64,000 nt of DNA from Acinetobacter shaoyimingii (GCF_011578045.1 NZ_CP049801.1:1674001-1738000), one strand, 5' to 3'. Counted from the first letter of the stretch, positions 19,059 to 28,531 are shown. Notes: generated by a model from the letters alone, not told the origin. Numbers and translations are program-made.

Positions 19059-19559
19059 TTAATTTAACTTTAAACATTGAGATCCATTAATTAAATCTGG
19101 ATCATTTTTCAAAAGATTTAAATATTCACTTTGCAATACAAAAGTTTTATTCAAGGTTGTATCATATCGTTTTACTAATTCTTTTCTTTCCAAATGACTT
19201 TGATATTTTTTCAAAAACTTATTAATAATACACATTGAATCAATAGCATCTCCCGATATTAACCTGTAACTTTTAATGTCTTTCTTATAATCTAAAGCAC
19301 CCATATCATAAGTATTAAAAAGTGATTCGATTTCACTCAAAGCATATAAATATAAGTGATCGTTAACTTCCGAAGATTTTTCTGAATTTTTATATGCAGC
19401 TCGATATAAAAAGCTTGCAGATTCTAAACTACTTGAAATAGCAATGATTTTTGTTTGTAATATTTGCTTATCCAATTCATCTTCATTGATCGCATTTTTT
19501 GCATTAGAGCAAGAAGAAAGAAGGAGCGAACAAATTAGTAAAGAGATTTTTTTTTTCAT
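19059..19559 (-). CDS. Lipoprotein of unknown function, possible T6SS immunity protein
   Basis: The 166-residue protein has a short basic start, a hydrophobic core and a lipobox LSSC with the lipidated Cys at 17 (MKKKISLLICSLLLSSCS), so it should be anchored in an envelope membrane. The rest is predicted mostly helical and matches no family I know. It starts two bases after the stop of the unknown 227-residue gene, with its ribosome-binding site inside that gene, so the two are made together. In type VI islands a periplasmic lipoprotein right after the effector is the usual immunity protein; here this is inference. Confidence 0.8.
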   Translation of the reverse strand: MKKKISLLICSLLLSSCSNAKNAINEDELDKQILQTKIIAISSSLESASFLYRAAYKNSEKSSEVNDHLYLYALSEIESLFNTYDMGALDYKKDIKSYRLISGDAIDSMCIINKFLKKYQSHLERKELVKRYDTTLNKTFVLQSEYLNLLKNDPDLINGSQCLKLN

Positions 19560-19561
19560 TG

Positions 19562-20245
19562 TTAATACGTTCCATCAAATTTTTCAAATTCTTCTTTTCT
19601 AGGAGTTCTGTAGCCTTCTGAAACAGCAAAATTATGAGCTTGTTTATTCCATCTTTTTCCAAAAATCATGGTATACAATCTTTCACTAATCATAAAAGGA
19701 CCACCATTTTTTAGAATTTGTCCAGCTTTACCGACATATTCTGCTTTTGAAAACATACCATAGCCAGCTGGCGTAAGCTGAATGATATCTTCCTTATTTT
19801 TATAATGAGCAGCAACTCGAATTTTAAATGTATCTTTTAATAATTCAGCGGCTGCTATCAGTGCTTTGTCTTTACTAACCTTAGTAATATATGTAGCAAA
19901 TTTGAGATACATCATTGTGTGAAAATATTCAGTATAAATAAATCCAGGTGTATCTTTATCAATTTGCCTTAAATCAAACTCTAAACCAAATCTTAAAGCC
20001 ATATCATACTCAAAAGGTTGTCGTCTCTTAATATTATCCCAAAGATGCTGTGGAATACAAAAAGTGTAAGGTACTATTTGTTTCACTTTAATTAAGTTTT
20101 GCCAACCTTCACAAGCTGTAAGAAAGCCATCATCAGCTCGGCACATGTTGACTGTTCCTTTTAAATCAATTCGTTCCGCTGCTTGAGCCTGAATAGGAGT
20201 TTTATCGTAATTGCTATGATAAATTAAACGGCCAGTATCACTCAT
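19562..20245 (-). CDS. Unknown protein, candidate T6SS effector
   Basis: I do not recognise this 227-residue protein. It has no signal peptide. It has an N-terminal part with two Cys residues (NMCRADDGFLTACEGW), a central Tyr- and His-containing segment (TEYFHTMMYLKFATYI) and a basic C-terminal part (FGKRWNKQAHNFAVSEGYRTPRKEEF). It lies 18 bases after a PAAR gene and two bases before a lipoprotein gene, the order PAAR-effector-immunity. The lipoprotein suggests that any activity is in the periplasm. AGGA precedes the ATG. Base composition is more AT-rich than the catabolic genes around it, in keeping with acquisition. Confidence 0.8.
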   Translation of the reverse strand: MSDTGRLIYHSNYDKTPIQAQAAERIDLKGTVNMCRADDGFLTACEGWQNLIKVKQIVPYTFCIPQHLWDNIKRRQPFEYDMALRFGLEFDLRQIDKDTPGFIYTEYFHTMMYLKFATYITKVSKDKALIAAAELLKDTFKIRVAAHYKNKEDIIQLTPAGYGMFSKAEYVGKAGQILKNGGPFMISERLYTMIFGKRWNKQAHNFAVSEGYRTPRKEEFEKFDGTY

Positions 20246-20263
20246 TTTTTTTCCTAGTATTAT

Positions 20264-20821
20264 TTATAAGGGATCTAATGTCTTCGACAAGTCCAACGTT
20301 ATAAGTTCAATAGCTTCTGGTTGATGCTCGCTTTCATAAATCGCTGTCATGCCATTTTCATCTGTATAGCCTTGAACTAATAATTCCCCTGATTCTTTGC
20401 TATAAAGTTCATACAACATATCTGAAAGTAATTCCTGAGAATCTTCATCTATAATTTTGAACTGAATTTTATGGATTTCTTTCGCAGTACCCTCAACCAA
20501 ACTACTTATGATAGGTGTGGTTTTTGTTGAGATACTAGAAGTAGAACTAGCTCCACCGCTTGTCCCAACAACATGCACTTGTTGTGGCATTAAGGTTGCA
20601 CCACAAGTAAACTTATCGCCAACATAAGCCACTGCTTTCCCATCAAAAATTACATGATCATTACTCTTAATTAATGTTGACCACGTTTTACATTTAGGGC
20701 AAGCAAACCCATCACCAGCTCGAAGAAATAAATTCCCCATTTGAGAACTACGTGATTGAGTCGAAAGAACTGTGCCACCATGATTTGTTGTAGAACCATG
20801 AATACCAAAACCTTTAGACAT
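20264..20821 (-). CDS. PAAR-domain protein with C-terminal extension
   Basis: The first 100 residues carry PAAR features: MSKGFGIHGSTTNHGG, repeated short beta segments and the Cys/His set in FACPKCKTWST and CGATLMPQQVHVVG. PAAR proteins cap the VgrG spike of a type VI secretion system and carry effectors. A Ser/Thr-rich linker leads to a C-terminal domain (about 118-185; KIQFKIIDEDSQELLSDMLYELYS, GYTDENGMTAIYE) that resembles the transthyretin-like beta domains found on T6SS spike proteins. No vgrG is nearby. The ATG overlaps the end of the upstream gene by eight bases. Confidence 0.85.
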   Translation of the reverse strand: MSKGFGIHGSTTNHGGTVLSTQSRSSQMGNLFLRAGDGFACPKCKTWSTLIKSNDHVIFDGKAVAYVGDKFTCGATLMPQQVHVVGTSGGASSTSSISTKTTPIISSLVEGTAKEIHKIQFKIIDEDSQELLSDMLYELYSKESGELLVQGYTDENGMTAIYESEHQPEAIELITLDLSKTLDPL

Positions 20822-21263
20822 CTTTAGACTCCGAACATGCTGACTTCATAAAACCTTCAGGTGGCAGTTGATCATGATAGATACGTAAAACATGTGAGGT
20901 GATAGGGCTATCAATAATTTCATCGCCATTGTCAAGTTGAGAACCTATTAAGGCAGCAGAAAGACCACGTACAGTGATAGCAGAACCAGCTCCAGAAATT
21001 ATTTTAGCCGTTGAACCATCTGAATAAATAGCTTCATCTCCAACAAGTGCTAAAGAAATACCATTTAATTTGTAAGAATCATTAGATGCTCGAATTAGAC
21101 CGCCATGCATTGTCTTTGCACCGTTAAATGCAATGTAATATGTAGTAAAAGGTTTGTGACTCCAATAAAGTTTTTCCGCTTCTCGGATTTTTTCAATATC
21201 TTCATGAGAAAGCCTATTAAATTGCTCTTCAGGCAATTCGTGTAGAAAAATTGGGCTAGACAT
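20814..21263 (-). CDS. PAAR-like protein
   Basis: This 149-residue protein has a charged N-terminal helix (about 1-35) and then a PAAR-like region: TMHGGLIRASNDSYKLNGISLALVGDEAIY, GAGSAITVRGLSAALIGSQLDNGDEI. The G-D-x-x motifs at regular spacing are those of PAAR repeats, and a short C-terminal tail contains a single Cys. It overlaps the next PAAR gene. Two PAAR-type proteins in tandem within one cargo unit is unusual; one may bind the other or a chaperone, but the sequence does not show this. Confidence 0.75.
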   Translation of the reverse strand: MSSPIFLHELPEEQFNRLSHEDIEKIREAEKLYWSHKPFTTYYIAFNGAKTMHGGLIRASNDSYKLNGISLALVGDEAIYSDGSTAKIISGAGSAITVRGLSAALIGSQLDNGDEIIDSPITSHVLRIYHDQLPPEGFMKSACSESKDV

Positions 21264-21403
21264 TTTGAATCCAATTATTACTATTTAAAATGTGAATTAG
21301 TTATCAAACAATAAGTGATAATACATACTTAGACAGATGGCTTAAATTAAATTAATGTAATTTTTCATAATGATAATTTTTACTTGATTAATACTTAAAA
21401 ATA

Positions 21404-21436
21404 AAAAACTGACAGCAATCATCACTGTCAGATTTT
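21404..21436. terminator. Terminator downstream of acyl-CoA synthetase
   Basis: CTGACAG (21409-21415) pairs with CTGTCAG (21425-21431), flanked by A and T runs. It ends the minus-strand acyl-CoA synthetase and separates it from the PAAR island. Confidence 0.8.
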
Positions 21437-21465
21437 TGTATTCAACATTAACTAAATTATAAAAG

Positions 21466-23100
21466 TTAAGCATTTTCACCCAAAAGCACATTTCCAAATT
21501 CTTCACGTAACTTCCGTTTCAGCATTTTTCCAGTACCACTCAGGGGAATGGCATCGACAAAAATCACTTTATCTGGAATTTGCCATTTAGCAATTTTTCC
21601 TTCGTAATAGTCGAGAATGTCAGCTTCAGTCACTGTACTCTCAGGTTGTTTCACTGCAATTAAGACAGGGCGTTCATCCCACTTTGGATGGTCGGCTGCA
21701 ATGGCTGCGGCCATAGCAATTTCAGGATGTCCCATGGCAATGTTTTCAAGTTCTACTGATGAAATCCATTCGCCACCTGATTTAATTAAATCCTTGGCAC
21801 GATCACTAATATGTAAATAACCATCAGCATCCATTGACGCAATATCACCTGTGTCAAACCAGCCATCTTCTGTCAGACTATTTTTTTCTTTGCCAAAGTA
21901 ACTTTCAATAATCCAGTGACCTTTGATTTGAACATTACCAATGGTTTCACCATCTTGAGGCAACTTATGCGTACCATTTTCTTCATTGACTAAACGTACA
22001 TTTACACCAAAAGGTGGACGACCTTGAGACAAACGGAGCGCCGCTTGTTCTTCTACACTGAGTTTACGATGTTTGGCTTTTGGACGGTTCACAGTGCCCA
22101 GTGGACTGGCTTCCGTCATTCCCCAAGCATGGATGGTCTCACAATCATAGACATCACGGAATGTCGCCAACATAGATGGCGGACATGCAGAACCACCAAT
22201 CACATTATGTTTTAGTGTGGTGAGTTTAGAACCAGACTGTTTAGCCGCAGCCAATAAACTTTGCCAGATGGTCGGAACACCAAGCGCCACAGTGACTTGA
22301 TACTCATCAATGAGGTTGACCAAACTGTCTCCGTCCAAACCTGGACCAGGTAAAATCATACTTGCACCAACCATGGCTGCTGCATATGGTGTGCCCCAAG
22401 CATGCACATGAAACATCGGAACTACAGGTAAAATAATATCATTTGCAGACAGATCTAAAGAATCAGGTAAACATGCAGCAAAGGTATGCAATAACGTTGA
22501 GCGATGGGTAAATAAAGCACCTTTTGGATTCCCTGTAGTACCAGAGGTGTAACACAGTGAGCTTGCTGTGGTTTCATCAAATGTAGGCCATACATAATCT
22601 GGTTTTTGCCCTGAAATCAGTTCATCATAAAATTTGACTTCAGGAAGTGCTTTGGCGACATCTGCATCGAAAGGTTCTAAGCAAATAAAATTTTTCACCA
22701 ATGGAATATGCGCTTTAATTGCTGTGATTAAAGGTAGGAATGTTTTATCAAATAAAATCGCTTTATCTTTGGCATCATTGATAATAAAAATCAGCTGTTC
22801 TGGGAATAAACGTGGGTTAATCGTATGACAAATCAAACCACTGCCAGAAATGGCATACCATGCTTCTAAGTGTCGATGATTATTCCATGCAAGGGTGGCA
22901 ACACAATCTCCATGTTCTAAATGCAAAGCGGCTAAAGCGTTGGCTGTTCGTTTGGCATTTTCTGAAACTTCTAGCCAATTGGTTTCATGTATTGAACCGT
23001 TGGTGTTTTTGGAAATGATGGTGGTATCTGCGTGAAATTGAGCGGCATGTTCAATCAGGCTGCTAATCAGTAGCGGTTGAAACATCATACGTCCTTGCAT
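21466..23100 (-). CDS. Fatty acyl-CoA synthetase, AlkK-like
   Basis: The 544-residue adenylate-forming ligase has CYTSGTTGNPKGALFTHRS, AWGMTEASPLG, DTGDIASMD and the C-terminal PLSGTGKMLKRKLRE. The N terminus (MMFQPLLISSLIEHAA) and the overall pattern match medium-chain acyl-CoA ligases of the AlkK type. GGAG lies before the ATG at 23100. It follows the flavin monooxygenase gene by 167 bases on the same strand, so the two may form one unit that oxidises and then activates a hydrophobic substrate. Confidence 0.88.
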   Translation of the reverse strand: MQGRMMFQPLLISSLIEHAAQFHADTTIISKNTNGSIHETNWLEVSENAKRTANALAALHLEHGDCVATLAWNNHRHLEAWYAISGSGLICHTINPRLFPEQLIFIINDAKDKAILFDKTFLPLITAIKAHIPLVKNFICLEPFDADVAKALPEVKFYDELISGQKPDYVWPTFDETTASSLCYTSGTTGNPKGALFTHRSTLLHTFAACLPDSLDLSANDIILPVVPMFHVHAWGTPYAAAMVGASMILPGPGLDGDSLVNLIDEYQVTVALGVPTIWQSLLAAAKQSGSKLTTLKHNVIGGSACPPSMLATFRDVYDCETIHAWGMTEASPLGTVNRPKAKHRKLSVEEQAALRLSQGRPPFGVNVRLVNEENGTHKLPQDGETIGNVQIKGHWIIESYFGKEKNSLTEDGWFDTGDIASMDADGYLHISDRAKDLIKSGGEWISSVELENIAMGHPEIAMAAAIAADHPKWDERPVLIAVKQPESTVTEADILDYYEGKIAKWQIPDKVIFVDAIPLSGTGKMLKRKLREEFGNVLLGENA

Positions 23101-23267
23101 TTAAATCTCCTTGTATTTTTTATTGCGTTATCCAAGTACCCGATTTTTTATCGATATTTTGATTATAAAAATAAAATTTAATTTGGATGAACAAAAATCA
23201 GATTGTTCAATTCTCATTAAAGGATCATGAGGGTAGATTCATCTACTCCCATGATGAATACACTAAC

Positions 23268-24623
23268 TTATGCACTAAGTAAAGAACCCAATAATTGCTT
23301 AATTGAAACTTTAGATTTCCGTTCTGGAATGATGATACCTGCAGATTTTAAATCAGCCACCAATTCAGCTCTAAAGTCATTGTAATCGACTTCGGCTGCA
23401 TGACGTTGCCCACTTTCAAACTGATGATGCGGATTCTCAAGCTCTTTTTGAATGGCTTTGTGCATATCGGCTGGGCGTTTGTATTTACCCAAAATCTCTT
23501 GGCAAGCCAAATTGGCTTGATGGTCTGAAGCGGGCCAAATACAACCTAAAGGTTGAAATAAACCAATAAAGTAAAGATTGTCATGATCTGCATGCATCAT
23601 CTTACGATATAAAGGTAATTTTTCTGCATGTTGAAAATCAATAAAATCACGATCGAAGAAAGGGAATACAGTCCAGAACCCTGTGCAACAGCAGACAATA
23701 TCAAACTCCTGTTCTGTTCCATCAACAAATTCAATTTTTTTGCCATTGAGTCGTTTGATTGCAGGTTTGGGTTTGATTTTGCCATGACGGACGTAATCGA
23801 TAAAATCAGAGTTGGCCGTCGGATGCTGTGTCAGCATAGGTTTATCGTTCACAGGTAACCCAAAATCAGCATAATTGCCCGTAAATACCTTAACCATTTT
23901 GGTCAGTAACTTGCGTCGCGTATTGGGTGAAAATTTTTCAATGGCTTTAACTAAAATATCAGCAGGATGCCCCAGCATAAACTTAGGGACAAACCATTGT
24001 GGGCTACGCATCGACAAAAAGACCTCTTTAGAAACTCGAGCCGACTCAACCGCAACATCACAGCCAGAATTACCAGCACCAATCACCAAAATTCGTTTGC
24101 CACGCCACTCATCTGTGACTGCTTTAAAATCATGGGAATGCATCCATTTTCCGGTAAATTCACCTTCATATTCAGGATATTTGGGCATCCAGTGGTGTCC
24201 GTTACACACCATTAAATAATCATAAATGTGTACATGATGTTGTGTGTGATCATCGGTGTATTCAACTTGCCATTTACCTTCGGGGGTTTTACTGACATGA
24301 TTGATTGTGTGATGAAATTTGATCTGATCATAGACGCCAAAATGTTTGCTGTATTTTTCAAAATACGCTTGCAGATGATCGTGTCGAGGGTAATCGGGAT
24401 AATGCTCAGGCATCGGATAGTCTTCATATTCCGACATGGTTCTAGAGCTAATAATATGTGTATTTTCATACACAGATGAATGTCCTGTTTTTGAATTAAA
24501 TACCCAGTTGCCACCCACTTTGTCATTTTTTTCAAAAATGTCATAGGGGATGCCATATTGTTGACAGTTTTTTGCAGCAGAGATACCAGACGGACCTGCA
24601 CCGATAATACATACCTTGTTCAT
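23268..24623 (-). CDS. Flavin-containing monooxygenase
   Basis: The 451-residue protein has two Rossmann motifs: CIIGAGPSGISAAKN (FAD, residues 4-18) and ILVIGAGNSGCDVAVE (NADPH). The stretch between them, with HSHDFKAV before the second motif, fits the FMO group. Members insert one oxygen into ketones, amines, sulfides or hydrocarbons in the cytoplasm. It does not have the fuller Baeyer-Villiger fingerprint as I know it, so the reaction is open. It is divergent from a TetR gene with a perfect palindrome between them. AAGGA precedes the ATG. Confidence 0.88.
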   Translation of the reverse strand: MNKVCIIGAGPSGISAAKNCQQYGIPYDIFEKNDKVGGNWVFNSKTGHSSVYENTHIISSRTMSEYEDYPMPEHYPDYPRHDHLQAYFEKYSKHFGVYDQIKFHHTINHVSKTPEGKWQVEYTDDHTQHHVHIYDYLMVCNGHHWMPKYPEYEGEFTGKWMHSHDFKAVTDEWRGKRILVIGAGNSGCDVAVESARVSKEVFLSMRSPQWFVPKFMLGHPADILVKAIEKFSPNTRRKLLTKMVKVFTGNYADFGLPVNDKPMLTQHPTANSDFIDYVRHGKIKPKPAIKRLNGKKIEFVDGTEQEFDIVCCCTGFWTVFPFFDRDFIDFQHAEKLPLYRKMMHADHDNLYFIGLFQPLGCIWPASDHQANLACQEILGKYKRPADMHKAIQKELENPHHQFESGQRHAAEVDYNDFRAELVADLKSAGIIIPERKSKVSIKQLLGSLLSA

Positions 24624-24654
24624 ATTTTCATCCTTGGTCTATTATTGTTATACA

Positions 24655-24676
24655 TAAACCAACTATAGTTGGTTTA
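24655..24676. promoter_or_regulatory. 22-bp perfect palindrome, operator for the divergent TetR
   Basis: The left half TAAACCAACTA is followed at once by its exact reverse complement. It lies between the flavin monooxygenase start (24623) and the TetR start (24730). A degenerate copy of the right half, ACTATAATTGATTTA, follows at about 24682-24696, so a second weaker site may adjoin. Confidence 0.75.
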
Positions 24677-24729
24677 ATAAGACTATAATTGATTTATTTT
24701 TAATCATCAAGCTAAAGGCGATACGGTTT

Positions 24730-25338
24730 ATGTTGTTCGATGAAATGAAGCTTCCAGTGCAAAAAAGAAGTAAGGCTAGACTGGAATTGGTCGTGGAAAA
24801 AACCATTCAACTCATCGAGGAACAGGGGATCACTGCGTGTACCATTCCAGAAATTGCACACAGAGCAAATTTACCTAAAATCACGATTTATCAATATTTT
24901 CCAACCATTAATCATCTATTTACTTTACTCATTAAGCGTTATTTAGATGAAGTTCAAAGGTATGTTTCTTTTCAAAGCACACACTATCAATCATGGAAAA
25001 TTGAGCAAGTGACGCGAGATTTAATAGGTCGCGTTGCAGCGTTTTATAATCAACACAAAGCGGCAAGTTTGCTCATTCTCGGTGGGCCTGTACATGTCGA
25101 TGGCTTCAATCTCCAAGAAATGGTTATCGAGCAGATTGCACAAGATTTACTAGAGCTTTTTTCTCAGCATCCAGCAGGCCTAAAATTTAAAAAAACAGAG
25201 CATGTGACTTACTTAATCGAAATCGTATTTGCATTAATGAAACATAGTTTTTATAAATATGGCTGTATTAGTCCAGAAATTTTGAATGAATGTATTGAAT
25301 TGACTGACCTTTATATCCAACACAAAATTCAGGCTTAA
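24730..25338 (+). CDS. TetR-family regulator
   Basis: The 202-residue protein has a TetR helix-turn-helix (about 17-62: LVVEKTIQLIEEQGITACTIPEIAHRANLPKITIYQYFPTINHLF) and a helical C-terminal domain. It is divergent from the flavin monooxygenase gene, with a 22-bp palindrome in between, and probably represses it. Whether it also acts on the hydrolase gene behind it is unknown. The ligand is unknown. Confidence 0.88.
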   Translation: MLFDEMKLPVQKRSKARLELVVEKTIQLIEEQGITACTIPEIAHRANLPKITIYQYFPTINHLFTLLIKRYLDEVQRYVSFQSTHYQSWKIEQVTRDLIGRVAAFYNQHKAASLLILGGPVHVDGFNLQEMVIEQIAQDLLELFSQHPAGLKFKKTEHVTYLIEIVFALMKHSFYKYGCISPEILNECIELTDLYIQHKIQA

Positions 25339-25366
25339 ATGGATGAAAAGATCAGTTAATGTAATG

Positions 25367-26236
25367 TTATCTTAAATGTTTTAAAAACAAGGTATGACAT
25401 TCTAAAATTTGCGATTTATGCGGTTCATGGAACAAATCAAAATGTCCACATTGCAACTCAATATACTGACTTGATTTTATTTTTTTCGCCATTTTACGTG
25501 TTGCTGAAATGGGAATGAGGGAATCTTTTGCTGCACCCATCACCAAGGTATCAGACTGGATTTTGTGCGCTACAGTTGTGGGACGATATAGGCCAATGGT
25601 CGCAACAATACGTGCAGGAACGGCGTTATCCCATTGTTTTTCTTTAGGAACGATAGACCAATACCCATCATAACAATCTTTGCCTGCAAGTATGGCGAAA
25701 CGATCTTTTGCCACCACTGGCATGGTTTTAATTTTACCAAACGATGCCAAAACTAAATCTTGGATCGCAATCGCTGTGGCAGGGAGTAAATATTTTTTGG
25801 GATATAAAGTCAGGCTGGCCAAGCCATCTGTATGCGGAAAATTTGCAATGACTCCTTTAAAATGATCATTGCTGGCAAGTGTCAGTGCATGTGCTCCGCT
25901 AAAGGAATACCCCCATAAAATGATCTGTTGTTTAGTGATCTGAAATTGTTGATTTAAGTATTCAATCACGGCGTTCCAATCTTGAAGCTGACTGTGTTTA
26001 TCTACCAAATGCTTAACTTTCCCGGTACTTTGACCAAAACCTCGATGATCAAACACACAGACATTGAACTCCATTTCTTCATAAAACTTTGCAAACTCAG
26101 TCAAACCACATTGCTTTTCACCCCCTAAGCCATGTGCCATGATGATGGTTGACTTGGTTAAATCATGAAAATCGCCATAAAGATCAGCTTGAATCTGATC
26201 ATTTTGTATAGGGATAAAGATTTCTTGCATTGCCAT
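25367..26236 (-). CDS. Alpha/beta hydrolase
   Basis: The 289-residue hydrolase has the nucleophile elbow GYSFSG, an oxyanion-hole motif HGLGGEK near the N terminus, and a C-terminal HFDLFHEPHK holding the likely catalytic His. No signal peptide is present, so it acts in the cytoplasm. AAGGAAG lies before the ATG at 26236; the longer frame to 26263 is less likely. It is convergent with the TetR gene. An esterase next to a flavin monooxygenase and an acyl-CoA ligase suggests breakdown of an ester product, but this is inference. Confidence 0.85.
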   Translation of the reverse strand: MAMQEIFIPIQNDQIQADLYGDFHDLTKSTIIMAHGLGGEKQCGLTEFAKFYEEMEFNVCVFDHRGFGQSTGKVKHLVDKHSQLQDWNAVIEYLNQQFQITKQQIILWGYSFSGAHALTLASNDHFKGVIANFPHTDGLASLTLYPKKYLLPATAIAIQDLVLASFGKIKTMPVVAKDRFAILAGKDCYDGYWSIVPKEKQWDNAVPARIVATIGLYRPTTVAHKIQSDTLVMGAAKDSLIPISATRKMAKKIKSSQYIELQCGHFDLFHEPHKSQILECHTLFLKHLR

Positions 26237-26469
26237 TGTTATTCTTCCTTGTATGCTTTCCATGCGTCGTTATTGTTTTGTGCATTCAATTGCACAGTTT
26301 TATTTGAGTCTTTTTTAATGTACTTGGAATAATGAATCCTGTCTATCTTAACTAACTATTTGAATATCATTAACAATATTATATTTAAGTGTTTTTTAAG
26401 CCTCAATTAACTCAATATTAAGTTATGTGGTTTTTAATATGCAAAGTTAATTTTGAAATTTAAGTCCTC

Positions 26470-27195
26470 ATGACTGATTCATTTCCTTTTTTCTTTAAGC
26501 AATGTTGTTTGCTGAGTATCAGCTTCATTGTGCTGCTGTTATTTTTTCCTATTGGTGGAAAAATTGATCTTATGCTGAGTCAGCCTTGGATCAATGATCA
26601 AGGTCTCTTTTTTTTAAAGCATAGTTGGGCATTAGAGGTGCTCAATCACCAATATGTGAAGCATTTGATTATTTTCTGTGATGTTTTATTTTTTCTGGCA
26701 TGGTTGGCATCATTTAAAATTCCCAAATATAGATCTACGCGTTGGCAAAACGGATATTTTTTTATGATGGTGATTTTAAGTGTCTCTATCATTGGAATAT
26801 TAAAAGCGCATTCGTCACATTCTTGTCCTTGGGATTTGACGGTCGTCTCAGATACAGGGATTTCTTGGAATTTTATAAAGGGTTCAGGGCATTGTTTCCC
26901 AGGAGGACATGCATCGAGCGGCTTTGCTTTAATGGTTGGGTATTTTATCTTTCGGTTGTCTGATCCACCACGCGCATATTTTTATTTAACGGCTGGAATT
27001 ATTTTAGGTTTTGCGATGGGCTGGGCACAAATGATGCGAGGTGCACATTTTATCAGTCACAATTTATGGACAGCTTGGATTATTTGGGCATTAAACCTTG
27101 TTATCTATAGGGTGACCTATCATCATTTTGTTTCTCAAATCGTACATAATGAATTTAATAGTTCTCCTATATGCAATAGCAAGTTCAAGACTTAA
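26470..27195 (+). CDS. PAP2-family membrane phosphatase
   Basis: The 241-residue inner-membrane protein has five or six hydrophobic segments and the three PAP2 motifs in modified form: KAHSSHSCPWDL (basic, phosphate side), FPGGHASSG (with the active His) and RGAHFISHNLWTAW (His near a Trp in place of the usual D). PAP2 enzymes remove phosphate from lipids or lipid A. The gene ends in a four-base tail-to-tail overlap with pmrB. That closeness invites a link to lipid A modification, but it is only position. The ribosome-binding site is weak. Confidence 0.82.
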   Translation: MTDSFPFFFKQCCLLSISFIVLLLFFPIGGKIDLMLSQPWINDQGLFFLKHSWALEVLNHQYVKHLIIFCDVLFFLAWLASFKIPKYRSTRWQNGYFFMMVILSVSIIGILKAHSSHSCPWDLTVVSDTGISWNFIKGSGHCFPGGHASSGFALMVGYFIFRLSDPPRAYFYLTAGIILGFAMGWAQMMRGAHFISHNLWTAWIIWALNLVIYRVTYHHFVSQIVHNEFNSSPICNSKFKT

Positions 27196-28523
27196 GGTTT
27201 TGCAGTTAAAGGTAAGCGAATTTGTACTTGAAGGCCCCCAAGTTGTTGGCTCTGAGAAAATTCTATTGTGCCACCCAATCGATGAACGGCTTTATCTACA
27301 ATCGATAAACCCAAACCGCTTCCAATTTCAAGATGTTGATGAACACGATAAAAGCGCTTTAAAATTTTATTGTATTTTTCTGGGGAAATACCTGGACCGC
27401 TGTCTTCAATTTGAATAATTGCAGAGTCATATTCGTGATAAACCGATAAATTGATGATGCCATGTTGCGGTGTATACTTTATCGCATTGTCTATTAAATT
27501 CATTAGAACTGAACGTAAGTGAGAAGCTTGCGTATGTATAACGATGACTTCTTGCTTTTCCATACCCAAATCAATTTCTTTACGCAAAGCTAAATTCATC
27601 AATTGTTCAATGCAATAGATCACTTCTTCATTGAGGCTGATTTCTACATTGACTTCATCCTGACTTAAGGCCGCATCTTGTTTGGCTAGACTCAGCAATT
27701 GGTTGACCAAATGTTGAACACGATCCAAACCTTTACTCAAATTTTTTAAAGATGAATGGTTGGGTAGTTCACTCAGTAAGATTTGAGTTTGTAGGTTTAG
27801 CGCTGTAATTGGCGTTCTGAGTTCATGTGCTGCATCTGCAATAAACTGGCGTTGCTCTTGTTGAGTATGCGATATACGTTCAAACAAATGATTAATTTCA
27901 TCAATACTGGGTACGATTTCAATGGGGTAATCATGACTAGAAATTGGCTCAAGTTCATTGGGTTTACGCTGTGTTAGCTCTGTTTTGAAGTTTTCCAAAG
28001 GTTTTAAATTCCGACGAATAATCAGACTCAATCCCCAAATCGCAAAGGGCATGATCAATGCATAAGGGAGAAACATATTGATTGCAAGCTCTAAAGCCAA
28101 ATTTTGTCGTACAGAATCCTGTTGGCTGATTTGAACTTGTAAATCTTTTAACGGTAAAACATAAGTATGCCAACGTCCTGCATTGGTTTCATGGGTATAA
28201 AAACCTGCCTGTTGAACAGGTTTAATCAACAAATGGAAGGCATGATATTGATGTTCATTTTTTTTATAAGACCAGACATCTACAAATAAGTCTTCTTCAT
28301 GATAATGCTTGAGATGATTAAAATTACTTTGAACAGGTTGAGGATTGAATTTACCAATTCGCTCAGCCAGATATTTCATCTGTGCATCTAAGATTTCATT
28401 GGTTTCTTCCAGCGCGATGCGATATGCAGAGACAACCAACAAACAGCCCATTAAAATACTGAAAATAGAGGTATAAACGAGCAGTTTACGTGTTAGTGAG
28501 TAATGAGGGTGTGGGGTTGCCAT
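27192..28523 (-). CDS. pmrB: Sensor histidine kinase PmrB
   Basis: The 443-residue kinase has two membrane segments (about 14-34 and 148-170) around a short periplasmic domain, a HAMP-like linker, the phosphoacceptor His233 in ADAAHELRTPIT, and the ATPase boxes NLIDNAIKYT, EDSGPGIS and GSGLGLSIV. It senses cations, pH or peptides and phosphorylates PmrA, which raises pmrC expression. In Acinetobacter, changes here cause polymyxin resistance. AAGGA lies before the ATG and nine bases separate it from pmrA. Confidence 0.95.
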   Translation of the reverse strand: MATPHPHYSLTRKLLVYTSIFSILMGCLLVVSAYRIALEETNEILDAQMKYLAERIGKFNPQPVQSNFNHLKHYHEEDLFVDVWSYKKNEHQYHAFHLLIKPVQQAGFYTHETNAGRWHTYVLPLKDLQVQISQQDSVRQNLALELAINMFLPYALIMPFAIWGLSLIIRRNLKPLENFKTELTQRKPNELEPISSHDYPIEIVPSIDEINHLFERISHTQQEQRQFIADAAHELRTPITALNLQTQILLSELPNHSSLKNLSKGLDRVQHLVNQLLSLAKQDAALSQDEVNVEISLNEEVIYCIEQLMNLALRKEIDLGMEKQEVIVIHTQASHLRSVLMNLIDNAIKYTPQHGIINLSVYHEYDSAIIQIEDSGPGISPEKYNKILKRFYRVHQHLEIGSGLGLSIVDKAVHRLGGTIEFSQSQQLGGLQVQIRLPLTAKP

Positions 28524-28531
28524 ACATTTCC

